Positions 54,409 through 63,535 of a stretch of DNA of 64,000 bases are shown here, piece by piece. Within the stretch, counting starts at the first letter, position 1. Every line of letters begins with the position of its first letter. The stretch is from NCBI RefSeq assembly GCF_040215105.1, contig NZ_CP157875.1, positions 2,099,501 to 2,163,500 of the forward strand. The letters run 5' to 3'. The position numbers and the translations under genes are program-made. Source of the DNA: Aeromonas veronii. Lineage in GTDB: Bacteria; Pseudomonadota; Gammaproteobacteria; Enterobacterales; Aeromonadaceae. The notes under the pieces are model-generated. The model was not told the DNA's origin, searched no databases, and saw only the letters and a program-made list of their open reading frames with translations.

Positions 54409-54716
54409 ACTGACCCCTCTTGGTTCAAGCTCGCGTGAAGCGGTGCGATATGGGTGCGGTCATCCCATTGCGGACAATCGCAGAAAACGGGTGGGTCCGG
54501 GTGGCGGGACGAGTGAGCCGGCGCGCCCTCTGAAGGGGCCCAGGCTGTGCCACCCAGGGCCACGGGACGGGGCATTATGCCACAAAGAGGATGAGGGATC
54601 CGATCCGCAATTGAAGAGGGCGCGCTCATGGCCACCGAGGGGCGCCTCGACGAGTTCCCTGTCACTCTCTGCCGACTCTGCTACAACTAGCTCACCCCCG
54701 GATGCAAGGTGTCACC

Positions 54717-55181
54717 ATGAGCAGCACGTTTTTCACCTCTTTTTTCTCCAGCCTGAACTGGTTTGGCTGGGCCCTGCTGTCGGCCTGCTTTGCCGCCCTG
54801 ACCGCCATCTTCGCCAAGGTGGGAGTGGCGCAGATCAATGCGGATCTGGCGACCCTGATCCGCACCGCCATCATCTTCCTGCTGCTCTGCCTCTATGTGG
54901 CCGCCACCCGGCAGTGGAGCAATCCGCTGTCGATCTCCGGCCACAGCTGGCTGTTCCTCGGCCTCTCCGGACTCGCCACCGGGGCTTCCTGGCTCTGCTA
55001 CTTCCGCGCTCTGCAGCTCGGCAACGCCGCCCAGGTGGCCCCCATCGACAAGTTCAGCCTGGTGCTGGTGGTGGTGTTCGCCGTTCTGTTTCTGGGGGAG
55101 CGTCCCTCCCTGCGGGAGTGGTTCGGCATCGGTCTCATCGCCAGCGGGGTCATGGTGCTCGCCTTCAAGCCGCAAGGTTAG
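54717..55181 (+). CDS. Half-size EamA-domain membrane protein
   Basis: The 154-residue protein has five hydrophobic helices and a single EamA domain, ending ERPSLREWFGIGLIASGVMV, a common end of that domain. Full-size EamA proteins have two such halves; this one would have to form a dimer, as small multidrug and sugar-phosphate relatives do. The start at 54717 has AAGGTG upstream; an ATG 15 bases upstream is in frame too. Substrate unknown. It is divergent from selD. Confidence 0.85.
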   Translation: MSSTFFTSFFSSLNWFGWALLSACFAALTAIFAKVGVAQINADLATLIRTAIIFLLLCLYVAATRQWSNPLSISGHSWLFLGLSGLATGASWLCYFRALQLGNAAQVAPIDKFSLVLVVVFAVLFLGERPSLREWFGIGLIASGVMVLAFKPQG

Positions 55182-55287
55182 TGGCGAGATAGTCGTTTTG
55201 TGGAACAAATGACTGCCAGTTTTGGATTGTCTGGCGTAACTGATATGCAAAGACTGGGAATGCAACAGAATACAAGGATTCGGTGAG

Positions 55288-55932
55288 ATGAAACTCTATG
55301 CCCATCCCTTCTCGTCCTACAGCCAGAAGGTGTTGATCGCCCTCTACGAGAATGCTCTCTCGTTCGAGTACCACAACCTGGAGTCCCCCACGGTGAAGAC
55401 CGAGCTAGCCAGTCTCTGGCCCCTCAAGCGCTTTCCCGTGCTGGTGGATGAGGGGCGTACCCTGCTCGAGAGCAGCACCATCATCGAGTACCTGCAACTG
55501 CGCCACCCCGGCCCTGGCACCCTGGTGCCTGCGGGGGAGGCGGGCATCGAGGTACACATGCTGGATCGCCTGTTCGACAACTATGTGATGAGCCCCATGC
55601 AGAAGGTGGTGCTGGACAAGCTGCGCCCGGCGACCGAGTACGACAGTTTCGGGGTGGCCGAGGCGCGGGCCATGCTGGACAAGATCTACCCCTGGCTGGA
55701 CCAGCACCTCGCCGGGCGAGTCTGGGCGGCGGGGGAGCACTTTACCCTGGCCGACTGCGCCGCCGCGCCTGCGCTCTTCTACGCCGACTGGGCCCACGAG
55801 ATCCCGTCCACCTGCCCCCAGCTTCGGGCCTATCGTGCCCGCCTGCTGGCCCGCCCCAGCGTCGCCAGGGTGGTGGACGAGGCCAGACCCTATCGCCACT
55901 ACTTCCCCCTGGGAGCGCCCCAGCGGGACTGA
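55288..55932 (+). CDS. Glutathione S-transferase family protein
   Basis: The 214-residue protein has a thioredoxin-like N-terminal domain (MKLYAHPFSSYSQKVLIALY, with FPVLVDEGRTLLESSTIIEYL) and an all-helical C-terminal domain (AGEHFTLADCAAAPALFYAD). It probably uses glutathione for conjugation or reduction; a Ser in the first loop may be catalytic. Substrate unknown. It stands alone and is followed by a terminator shared with rlmI. Confidence 0.92.
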   Translation: MKLYAHPFSSYSQKVLIALYENALSFEYHNLESPTVKTELASLWPLKRFPVLVDEGRTLLESSTIIEYLQLRHPGPGTLVPAGEAGIEVHMLDRLFDNYVMSPMQKVVLDKLRPATEYDSFGVAEARAMLDKIYPWLDQHLAGRVWAAGEHFTLADCAAAPALFYADWAHEIPSTCPQLRAYRARLLARPSVARVVDEARPYRHYFPLGAPQRD

Positions 55933-55947
55933 GGCGAAGATCGCCCA

Positions 55948-55985
55948 TAAAAAAACAGGCCCGCAGCGATGGCGGGCCTGTTTGA
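55948..55985. terminator. Terminator between the GST gene and rlmI
   Basis: Twelve pairs (55953-55964 with 55972-55983), 7-base loop; on the minus strand a run of T follows. A further perfect 7-bp stem (56005-56011 with 56019-56025) overlaps the rlmI stop. Confidence 0.9.
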
Positions 55986-56020
55986 TCAAGGGGTTGGTGC
56001 TTTAGCTGATCAAATGTAGA

Positions 56021-57214
56021 TCAGCGGGCGCGCACTACCAAGCCCTTGAGGTAGAAGCCTTCCGGGTAGGCGGTGCCGATGGGGTGATCGGAGGCCTGGG
56101 ACAAGAGCTCCAGGATCTGGGCATCGCGACCGGCGTCGAGCGCCGCATCTGCCACTATCTTCTGGAACAGGCTCTGCTCCATCAGGCCGGAGCAGGAGTA
56201 GGTCAAGAGCACGCCGCCCGGCGCCAGCAGCTGGAAGGCCAGCATGTTGATGTCCTTGTAGCCGCGGCAGGCACCCAGCAACTGGGCCTTGCTCTCGGCA
56301 AACTTCGGCGGATCCAGCACGATGACGTCGAACTTCTCGCCCTTCTCGCGGTATTCCCGCAGCAGCTTGAACACGTCGTGACGCACGAACTGGGTGTTGG
56401 TGGTATCCAGACCGTTCAGCTCGGCGTTCTGGCGGGCGATGTCCAGGGCGTTTTGGGAGAGATCCACGTTGACCACTTCCCTGGCGCCTCCCTTGAGGGC
56501 ATAGACGCCGAAACCACCGGTGTAGCAGAAGCAGTTGAGCACCCGCTTGCCTTCAGTGTATTTCGCTGCCGCCAGGCGATTGTCCCGCTGATCCAGATAG
56601 AAACCTGTCTTGTGACCGTTACGAATGTCTACAAGGATCTTGACGCCGCCGTTCTCCTCGATGACCACGGGGTCGGTCGGGGTTTCGCCATAGATGACGC
56701 CGGTGCGCTCCTTCAGCCCTTCCTTCTTGCGCACTGCGACATCTGAGCGCTCATAGATGCTGCACTCGGGGTAGAGGGTGCGCAGAGCCTGGGTGATGAG
56801 CTCGCGCTGGAACTCGGCGCCGGCCGAGAGGATCTGGCACACCAGGAAATTGGCATAGCGGTCTATGGTCAGGCCTGGCAGGCCGTCGGACTCGGCGGCG
56901 CAGAGGCGATAGCCGGTCAGACCCTGGCGCTTGATCAGCGGGTCACGAGACTCCTGGGCGTACTGGAGACGGCGGATGAAGAAGTCCAGATCGACGGTCT
57001 CGTCCTTGTCGAAGGTCCAGACCCGGGCGCGGATCTGGGAGCTGCCGGACCAGGCGCCGCGGGCGAGCCACTTGCCATCGTTGGCGTAGATCTCGACGGT
57101 GTCGCCATCGATGGGGGTGCCTTGCACCTTGTCGATCCCCTTGGAGAAGATCCAGGGGTGACGGCGCAGCAGGGACTTTTCGCGGCCTTTGACGAGATAG
57201 ATGGAAGCGCTCAT
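56021..57214 (-). CDS. rlmI: 23S rRNA m5C1962 methyltransferase RlmI
   Basis: RlmI methylates C1962 of 23S rRNA with SAM. The 397-residue protein has an N-terminal PUA domain ([20 protein letters not shown]), a middle domain and a SAM fold with [18 protein letters not shown] and [12 protein letters not shown]. The Cys in [11 protein letters not shown] is the likely nucleophile. E. coli RlmI is 396 residues. It ends at a strong terminator. Confidence 0.95.
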   Translation of the reverse strand: MSASIYLVKGREKSLLRRHPWIFSKGIDKVQGTPIDGDTVEIYANDGKWLARGAWSGSSQIRARVWTFDKDETVDLDFFIRRLQYAQESRDPLIKRQGLTGYRLCAAESDGLPGLTIDRYANFLVCQILSAGAEFQRELITQALRTLYPECSIYERSDVAVRKKEGLKERTGVIYGETPTDPVVIEENGGVKILVDIRNGHKTGFYLDQRDNRLAAAKYTEGKRVLNCFCYTGGFGVYALKGGAREVVNVDLSQNALDIARQNAELNGLDTTNTQFVRHDVFKLLREYREKGEKFDVIVLDPPKFAESKAQLLGACRGYKDINMLAFQLLAPGGVLLTYSCSGLMEQSLFQKIVADAALDAGRDAQILELLSQASDHPIGTAYPEGFYLKGLVVRAR

Positions 57215-57523
57215 GGGGGTTACCGATACCAGAATAAGAGGGGGCGTATTTTAGTGGCAAGCCGGGCTTTACGCCAGCCTTGTCGCAGGCTTTCAGGGGC
57301 ACGCCATGACGGGGACAGTTGTTAAACCCTGGGGTAAATCTCAGCCTTATCTGTCACTTGCCAGCAACAAACTTCTGCAATTGTTAGCCAGCTCGCGGTG
57401 CCTCAAGGGAAAAACGGGCAGAATATGTGCGTCGTATGACTCTTTGTACGGCATGTTCACAAGGTGCGGCGATCACCCGATCGCGATTCAACTGGCAACA
57501 ATAATCAAGAAGGAAAACTGACG
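57215..57523. other. Intergenic region, rlmI to exeM
   Basis: The 309 bases separate divergent genes and must hold both promoters; I see no convincing -35/-10 pair, operator or repeat. The segment 57330-57500 is a little richer in AT than its flanks. Confidence 0.5.
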
Positions 57524-60500
57524 ATGTCAGGAAGACACTCCCTGCTGGCCCTCTCGGTCGCCTTGGCGCTGTCCGGCCAGGCCCAGGCCCAGCTGCTCAT
57601 TACCGAATACCTGGAAGGATCCGGCAACAACAAGGCGCTGGAGCTGAGCAACCTCGGTGCAAATACGCTGGATCTCGGACAATACCGCCTCGCTCTCTAT
57701 GCCAATGGCCGCGCCCTGGCGGCCGGCCCCACCAACAGCCTGACGCTGCAAGGCACCCTGGCTCCCGGTGCCAGCCTGGTGCTGGCGCACCCCTCGGCGC
57801 TGCCCGCGACCCTGGCCAAGGCCAGTCAGACCAGTGGCAACCTGGTGTTCAACGGCGACGATGGGCTGGTGCTCTATCGCGGCGACGAGATAGTCGACAG
57901 CCTGGGGCAGGTCGGGGTGGATCCCGGCACGGCCTGGGTCTCCGGCGCCGTCTCGACCCTGGACATGACCCTGCGGCGCAAGGCCAGCGTCAATCAGGGA
58001 CGCAGCGATGCGACGGCGTCCTTCGACCCGGCCGCCGAATACCTGGCCTTCCCCCGGGATGAAGCGGCCGGGCTCGGTTGCAGCGGCGAGGATAACTGTG
58101 ATGGTAGCCAGCCACCGGCCTTCGTCTGCCCGGTCGATCAGCTCATCCCGGTGCCCGCCATTCAGGGCACTGGTGATCGCAGCCCTCTGGTGCCCGCCGG
58201 CAAGTTTGAGTCCGAGACCGCCTATGCCACCCGCGGCGTGGTGACCCAGGTGGTGAAGGGGCTCTACAAGGGCTTCTTCATCCAGGACGTGCAGGGGGAT
58301 GGCGATCCCGCGAGCTCGGATGGCCTCTTCGTGCAGAGCAATCAGGTCAGTGCCGATCTGGTACCGGGCGCCGAGGTGTGCGTGTCGGGCAAGGTGAAGG
58401 AGTATTACAACCAGACCCAGCTCAGCGCCGATGCCATGACGGTGACCGAGCCCATGGTGGGCCTGGTGCCGGCGGTGGATCTGGTGCCGGTGGCGGGTGA
58501 GAGCCTGGCAACCCTGCTGGAGCGTCACGAGGGGATGCGAGTGCGGCTGGTGCCGGCCTCCAGCCTGGTGGTGACCCGCAATTTCAGCTTCGATTACGAC
58601 GGCAAGCGCAACAACCTGGTGCTGGCCTACGGGGCACCCCTCATCAAGTCGACCCAGAAGTTCCCGGCCATGAGCACGGAGGCGAGCCAGTGGAGCGATC
58701 GCAATCGGGTGAACCAGCTGGTGGTGGAGACCGACGCCAAGGCGCCGGACGGTGTGCTGCCCTGGTATCCCGCCTTCGATGCCGAGCAAGGGTATCTGCG
58801 CATCGGCGATCGTCTGAACAACCTGGAGGGGGCCATTGGCTACTCCTATGACTTCTACCGGTTGGTGGCGGACAACCAGATAAGTCAGGGCGACGTGGAT
58901 CACCGTGGCTGGGACAGGGTTGAGACCCCTGAGCTCGCCACGGCGGGGGATCTGCGGGTGGCGAGCTTCAACGTGCTGAACTTCTTCACCACAGTCGTGG
59001 GAGGGGATGCCAATCCCACCAACAGCAACCGGGGCGCCCTGACGGTGGGGGAGTTCGAGTTGCAGCGCACCAAGATTGTCAGCGCCATCACCCGCCTCAA
59101 CGCGGACGTGGTGGGGCTGATGGAGATAGAGAACAACGGTTACGGTGACAACTCCGCCATCGCGAACCTGGTGAATGCCCTCAATGCCGCCCTGCCGGAT
59201 GAGCAGGATCACTACGCCTTCGTTCACTCTCCCGATGGTCAGCCCATGGGAACGGACGCCATCACGGTGGGGCTCATCTACCGGCCCGCTCGAGTCAGCC
59301 TGGAGGGCGCGGCCCAGCTCATTCCGCTGCCGGTGCAGGTGGCCGAGGCCATCGACAGTGCGGGCAAGACGGTCAGCATCCAGCAGGGAATGCGCGACTC
59401 TCTGCTGCAGCGCTTCACCTCGCCCAAAGGGGATGCGCCCCTGACCCTGGTGGTCAATCACCTCAAATCCAAGGGTTCGGCCTGTTATGAGGATTACCCC
59501 GACTATGTGAGCGCCGATCCCCTGGATGGGCAAGGTCATTGCAACGCCCTGCGGGTCTCCGCCGCCAGGGTGCTGGGGGATAAGCTCAAGCAGGAGCCGG
59601 GGGATCTGCTGGTGATCGGCGATCTCAACGCCTACGGGCTGGAGGATCCGGTGCGGGTGCTGACGGATTATGATCCCGCCGCTCAACCCCGCCAGATCAT
59701 GAGTGCCGCCTTCACCCAGCTGGCGGGCCAGCCTTATGAGGAGCAGGCAACGGCGGTGGGCAAGGGGGCGGGGCTGATCAACCTCAACACCCGGTTCCAC
59801 GGCACCGACACCTACTCCTACAGCTATGAGGGGGAGCTCGGCAATCTGGATCACGCCCTGGCGAATCCGAGCCTCGCGCAGAAGGTGGTCGGCATCGAGG
59901 ATTGGCACATCAACTCGGTGGAGAGCAACTTCTTCGAGTACGGCAACAAGTACTCGGGCCAGCTCGGCAAGTCCGAGGGGCCGTTCAGCGCCTCCGATCA
60001 CGATCCCGTGCTGGTGGCCATCCAGTACCCCTTGCCCCCTGCCGGTGAACTCGGCCTGAGCCTGGGGGCTGCCCAGGTGGAGGAGGGCGGCACCCTGACC
60101 CTGGCGGTAGAGCGCAAGGGGGGCAGCCATGGCGCCGCCAGCGTGAGCTGGAGCGTGCAATATGGCAGCGCCGACAGTCAGGATGTGGCGCCGGTCAGTG
60201 GTGTCTTGAACTGGTCTGATGGTGATGAGCAGGACAAAATATTGCAGATCCCGACCCTTGCCGATACGAAAAACGAGGGAGACGAGACCTTCACCCTGGT
60301 GCTGCACGATGCGAGCGGAGCGGCCCTGGGGGCCCAGTCCCAGACCCTGGTGACCATCAAGGACAAACCGGTCCCCTCGACCATCTCGTTGCAAAACGCG
60401 GTGATCAAGGTGAGCGAGGGGCAATGGCTGGCGGAGATCCCGCTGGTGCGCAGCGGCGATCTGAGCAAGCCGGCCCGCGCCCAGTTGGCGCTGGACAGTG

Positions 60501-60739
60501 GCACGGCCCGCTGGGGGCTGGACTTCCTGCCCTGGTTCGGTCAGTCCGTGAGCTGGGCCGCCGGTGAGGGTGGGGTCAAATCCATCAAGGTGCTGATCAT
60601 CGACGACTGGTTCGTGGAGCCCACCGAGCAGTTCAGGGTCAGCCTGCAACGTCTGCAGGGGGCTGACGTCGGGCCCGTGCCGCAGAGCCGCGTCGAGATC
60701 CAGGACAATGACAAGCCTTGGTGGCCCTTCGGCCGCTGA
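57524..60739 (+). CDS. exeM: ExeM/NucH-family extracellular endonuclease
   Basis: The 1071-residue secreted nuclease should degrade extracellular DNA for nutrient use and biofilm control. A signal peptide ends near residue 22 (SGQAQA). Then come a lamin-tail domain (about 22-160), an OB-fold region (205-310) and the endonuclease/exonuclease/phosphatase domain (475-835), with VASFNVLNFF, VGLMEIENNG, VVNHLKSKGS, GDLNAYG and SASDHDPV. Two Calx-beta domains close it. Some Shewanella relatives end in a GlyGly-CTERM anchor; this one does not (ends DNDKPWWPFGR). AAGGAAA precedes the start. Confidence 0.94.
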   Translation: MSGRHSLLALSVALALSGQAQAQLLITEYLEGSGNNKALELSNLGANTLDLGQYRLALYANGRALAAGPTNSLTLQGTLAPGASLVLAHPSALPATLAKASQTSGNLVFNGDDGLVLYRGDEIVDSLGQVGVDPGTAWVSGAVSTLDMTLRRKASVNQGRSDATASFDPAAEYLAFPRDEAAGLGCSGEDNCDGSQPPAFVCPVDQLIPVPAIQGTGDRSPLVPAGKFESETAYATRGVVTQVVKGLYKGFFIQDVQGDGDPASSDGLFVQSNQVSADLVPGAEVCVSGKVKEYYNQTQLSADAMTVTEPMVGLVPAVDLVPVAGESLATLLERHEGMRVRLVPASSLVVTRNFSFDYDGKRNNLVLAYGAPLIKSTQKFPAMSTEASQWSDRNRVNQLVVETDAKAPDGVLPWYPAFDAEQGYLRIGDRLNNLEGAIGYSYDFYRLVADNQISQGDVDHRGWDRVETPELATAGDLRVASFNVLNFFTTVVGGDANPTNSNRGALTVGEFELQRTKIVSAITRLNADVVGLMEIENNGYGDNSAIANLVNALNAALPDEQDHYAFVHSPDGQPMGTDAITVGLIYRPARVSLEGAAQLIPLPVQVAEAIDSAGKTVSIQQGMRDSLLQRFTSPKGDAPLTLVVNHLKSKGSACYEDYPDYVSADPLDGQGHCNALRVSAARVLGDKLKQEPGDLLVIGDLNAYGLEDPVRVLTDYDPAAQPRQIMSAAFTQLAGQPYEEQATAVGKGAGLINLNTRFHGTDTYSYSYEGELGNLDHALANPSLAQKVVGIEDWHINSVESNFFEYGNKYSGQLGKSEGPFSASDHDPVLVAIQYPLPPAGELGLSLGAAQVEEGGTLTLAVERKGGSHGAASVSWSVQYGSADSQDVAPVSGVLNWSDGDEQDKILQIPTLADTKNEGDETFTLVLHDASGAALGAQSQTLVTIKDKPVPSTISLQNAVIKVSEGQWLAEIPLVRSGDLSKPARAQLALDSGTARWGLDFLPWFGQSVSWAAGEGGVKSIKVLIIDDWFVEPTEQFRVSLQRLQGADVGPVPQSRVEIQDNDKPWWPFGR

Positions 60740-60765
60740 GTCAGCGGGGCCGCGACGAGTACAAG

Positions 60766-60790
60766 ACAAGGGACCTTCGGGTCCCTTTGT
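60766..60790 (+). terminator. Terminator of exeM
   Basis: A GGGACC/GGTCCC stem with a TTCG tetraloop, extended by A-T pairs, is followed by TTTGTTG. The T run is short. Confidence 0.7.
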
Positions 60791-60854
60791 TGTGAGGGCG
60801 CGGGGCCTGCTGATCGGGGGCATGCAGACAGCGCCCACAAGCATCGACGCCCAT

Positions 60855-60885
60855 CAAAAAGGCCATCCGTGGGATGGCCTTTTGC
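60855..60885. terminator. Terminator between exeM and the chemoreceptor gene
   Basis: AAAAGGCCATCC (60857-60868) pairs with GGATGGCCTTTT (60872-60883), loop of 3. On the minus strand T follows, serving the chemoreceptor gene. Confidence 0.9.
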
Positions 60886-60913
60886 TGTGTCACTCAAGTC
60901 AGAAGCAGAAGTA

Positions 60914-62344
60914 TCAGATCCGCAGGCCCGTCATGGCCTGGGTCAACTCGGTCGCGGTGGCCTTGATGCCGGCAGTTCCGGCGACCGAGGCACTGGCGGC
61001 CTCTTCGACCCGGTTTGCCTCCTGACGCACCTGATCGAGATTGCGGCTGATCTCCTCGGCCACCGAGCTCTGCTCCTCGCTGGAGGTGGCAATCTGGGTG
61101 CTCATCTCCAGCACGGCGTCGCTGTGATGGCTCAGCTTGTCGATGTCCAGGCCCACCTCGGTGATGAGCTGCTGGCTGCTGGCGGCGCGCCCGACCGTCT
61201 TCTCCATGATGTCGTTCAGTGCCCCGGTGCCGGCCTGCAGCTCCTCAATCATCTGCTGAATTTCCACCGTGGCCTGCTGGGTGCGGCTGGCGAGGGTGCG
61301 CACCTCATCGGCCACCACGGCGAACCCGCGTCCCTGTTCGCCGGCCCGGGCCGCCTCGATGGCGGCGTTCAAGGCCAGCAGGTTGGTCTGCTGGGAGATG
61401 GCATTGATGACGCTGACCACTTCGTTGATGCGGTTGGCGTTGTGGGTGAGCCGCTCGACGGCGCCGGAGGCGTTGCCAATCTCGTCCGCCAGGGTACCGA
61501 TGGCGCTGATGGTGCGCGCCACCCGCTCGGCACCGTTGGCGGCTTCCTCGCTGGACTGGCGGGTCTGCAGCAGGGTGTCGTTGGCATTGCGGGCCACTTC
61601 ACGGATGGCGGCAGACATCTGCTCCATGGCGGCGGCCAGGGAGTCCATGTGCTGGCGTTGGGTGCGGGCCAGGGTTTCACCATCGCTGGCATGCTCGCGG
61701 AACTCGTCGGCGGCCATGGCCAGCGCCTCGGCGGACTCGTCGACGAGTTGCACTATCTTGTGCTGACGGTCGGTGAACTTGTCGATGCTGCCCGCGAGGA
61801 CGGAGAACTCGTCCCGCACCGGGAAGAAGTTGAGACGGAAGGTCAGATCCCCGTTTGCCACCGTCTGCAGTGCCTTGTTGGTGGAGTAGAGCGCGCCTGA
61901 GACGAAGGTCATCAGATAATGGGTGAGCAGGGCAAGCAGGGCGGCCAGCACGGCGATGATGGTGAGAGCCGTGCCTTGGCCCGTCCACATGGTCTCCCCG
62001 GCGGTATCAAGGGTGCCGGTGACGAAACCGGCCTGGCCCGCGCGTGCACTGTAGCTGTAGCGATCGCCTTGCTGCTGCAGGCCATCGCTGCCAGCCTGGC
62101 TCAGGGTCAGCTCGGCGGGGAGGGTGAGGGTCGGTTGCTGGCTCACCAGGGCGGCCGTGGTCTCGACCCGCAGCTTGAGTTGATCCAGTCGCAGCTGCAT
62201 CTGCTGATCATGGCTATCGGCCAGCAGATACCAGGTGAGGGCGGCGATGAAGAGCAGGGGGCACCAGAAGGTGATGAGGAATTTTTCACTGATCGTGAGG
62301 TGAATGAGATAGCGGTCAACCCAACGAAATTTTACTTCTTTCAT
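60914..62344 (-). CDS. Methyl-accepting chemotaxis protein with a small periplasmic domain
   Basis: The 476-residue inner-membrane receptor signals through CheA and CheW. Helices at about 22-41 and 125-146 enclose only some 80 periplasmic residues, smaller than the usual four-helix or Cache sensors. A HAMP domain follows (about 147-200). The signalling hairpin tip is near [20 protein letters not shown], then [15 protein letters not shown]. No C-terminal NWETF-type CheR tether is present (ends [10 protein letters not shown]). Ligand unknown. It is convergent with exeM. Confidence 0.93.
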   Translation of the reverse strand: MKEVKFRWVDRYLIHLTISEKFLITFWCPLLFIAALTWYLLADSHDQQMQLRLDQLKLRVETTAALVSQQPTLTLPAELTLSQAGSDGLQQQGDRYSYSARAGQAGFVTGTLDTAGETMWTGQGTALTIIAVLAALLALLTHYLMTFVSGALYSTNKALQTVANGDLTFRLNFFPVRDEFSVLAGSIDKFTDRQHKIVQLVDESAEALAMAADEFREHASDGETLARTQRQHMDSLAAAMEQMSAAIREVARNANDTLLQTRQSSEEAANGAERVARTISAIGTLADEIGNASGAVERLTHNANRINEVVSVINAISQQTNLLALNAAIEAARAGEQGRGFAVVADEVRTLASRTQQATVEIQQMIEELQAGTGALNDIMEKTVGRAASSQQLITEVGLDIDKLSHHSDAVLEMSTQIATSSEEQSSVAEEISRNLDQVRQEANRVEEAASASVAGTAGIKATATELTQAMTGLRI

Positions 62345-62426
62345 AATGATATGCTTCCTGCAGGGAAAAGAGAGTCGCCGTCATTATCGCCCTGGGGTGA
62401 ACATTCTTGAGAAAAAGGTGCTGAAA

Positions 62427-62699
62427 ATGGGAGAGCAATCGTTTGTCGTCCGGGTCTGGGGTCAGGTCCAGGGGGTGGGGTTTCGCTACTTCACCCGGGA
62501 GCGGGCGCTGCAGTTGGGGCTGCGGGGCCATGCCTACAACCTGGCGGACGGCTCGGTGGAGATCCTCATCGCGGGGCCGGAGCAGCAGGTACAGATGATG
62601 CTGGGCTGGCTGGAGTACGGCCCGCGGACCGCCACCGTCGAGAAAATGGAGTATGCCAAGGCATCGCCGCCCACGGGGCGCGGTTTTCATACCAACTGA
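62427..62699 (+). CDS. acyP: Acylphosphatase
   Basis: The 90-residue enzyme hydrolyses acyl phosphates. The signature VWGQVQGVGFRYFTRERA includes the catalytic Arg, and GHAYNLADGSVEI the catalytic Asn. The start at 62427 (MGEQSFVV) has AAGGTG seven bases upstream. The CHAD gene follows 13 bases on, so the two form an operon. Confidence 0.96.
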   Translation: MGEQSFVVRVWGQVQGVGFRYFTRERALQLGLRGHAYNLADGSVEILIAGPEQQVQMMLGWLEYGPRTATVEKMEYAKASPPTGRGFHTN

Positions 62700-62712
62700 G
62701 GGAGGGAAAGGA

Positions 62713-63456
62713 ATGCAGCAGATGACATGGCATGACCAGGCCCGGCAGCTTATCGACGCCTATTGCGCTGCCACCCTGGCTCTGCGCGCTCAGGTCGGGG
62801 TGGAGGAGGTGCACGGTTACCGCATAGCGGCGCGGCGCCTGCTGGCCTTGCTCGCCCTCTGGCGACCCCTCATCCATCAGCCAGGTCTTGAACGGCGATT
62901 GCTGCAGGCGACCCATCGGCTCTCCGCGCTGCGCGATGCCCAGGTCTATGCCGAACGCTTCGGCGGCAAGCCTGCAAAGAGCGGGCCGCCGCGAGTCCCC
63001 TTGTTGACGGTGCGTCTCGACCGCTGGCTGACCCGTCTGGCGCAGGTGCCTGTGGAGTTCAATCCCTTGCCGCTCTATCAGATGCAGCTGGCCCTGACGC
63101 TGGCGGAGGGGGTAGACGGGCTTGATGAGCTCTCGGGCGGTGCCAGGCGTCAGCTGCGTCACTGGCACAGGCTGCGCCTCATCCTCAAGCAGACCCGCTA
63201 CGGGGTGGAGTTGCTGCTGGAGCAGGGGGAGGGGGATCCGGCCTGGCTGGCCCGGCTGGTGGAGTGGCAGACCAGGCTGGGTCAGTTGCAGGATGCACGC
63301 CAGTGGCAGAGGCAGCTGGCGCGCAAGGGGCTCAGTGACAAGCGGCGACGCCAGAGGCGACAGCTGGAAGAGGCGATAGGGTGTCAGTTGCAGCAGCTCA
63401 ACTGCCAGCAGGCGGAGCTGGTGGGGCTCAGGATGGCGATGCAGCGCACGGCCTGA
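62713..63456 (+). CDS. CHAD domain protein
   Basis: The 247-residue protein is a helical CHAD domain (conserved histidine alpha-helical domain). The paired His and Arg residues expected of the family appear as EVHGYRIAARRLLALLALWR (about residues 32-51) and in HWHRLRLILKQTRYGVELLL. The family binds polyphosphate through basic residues. It lies 13 bases after acyP. GGAGGG precedes the ATG at 62713; an ATG at 62722 with AAGGA is an alternative. A link of phosphate-handling enzymes is plausible. Confidence 0.85.
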   Translation: MQQMTWHDQARQLIDAYCAATLALRAQVGVEEVHGYRIAARRLLALLALWRPLIHQPGLERRLLQATHRLSALRDAQVYAERFGGKPAKSGPPRVPLLTVRLDRWLTRLAQVPVEFNPLPLYQMQLALTLAEGVDGLDELSGGARRQLRHWHRLRLILKQTRYGVELLLEQGEGDPAWLARLVEWQTRLGQLQDARQWQRQLARKGLSDKRRRQRRQLEEAIGCQLQQLNCQQAELVGLRMAMQRTA

Positions 63457-63488
63457 GACTGAGTCCACGCAGATAACAAGCAGACATA

Positions 63489-63517
63489 AAAAAGAGAGGC
63501 CTGAGCCTCTCTTTTTG
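63489..63517. terminator. Terminator between the CHAD gene and metG
   Basis: AAAAGAGAGGC (63490-63500) pairs with GCCTCTCTTTT (63505-63515), loop CTGA; A and T flanks suit both directions. Confidence 0.92.
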
Positions 63518-63535
63518 CATCCTGATACGGCGTGC

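Noticed and set aside
57527-60844. Minus-strand 1105-codon frame opposite exeM
   Set aside because: Antisense to a clear multi-domain nuclease; Leu/His/Gly-rich shadow.
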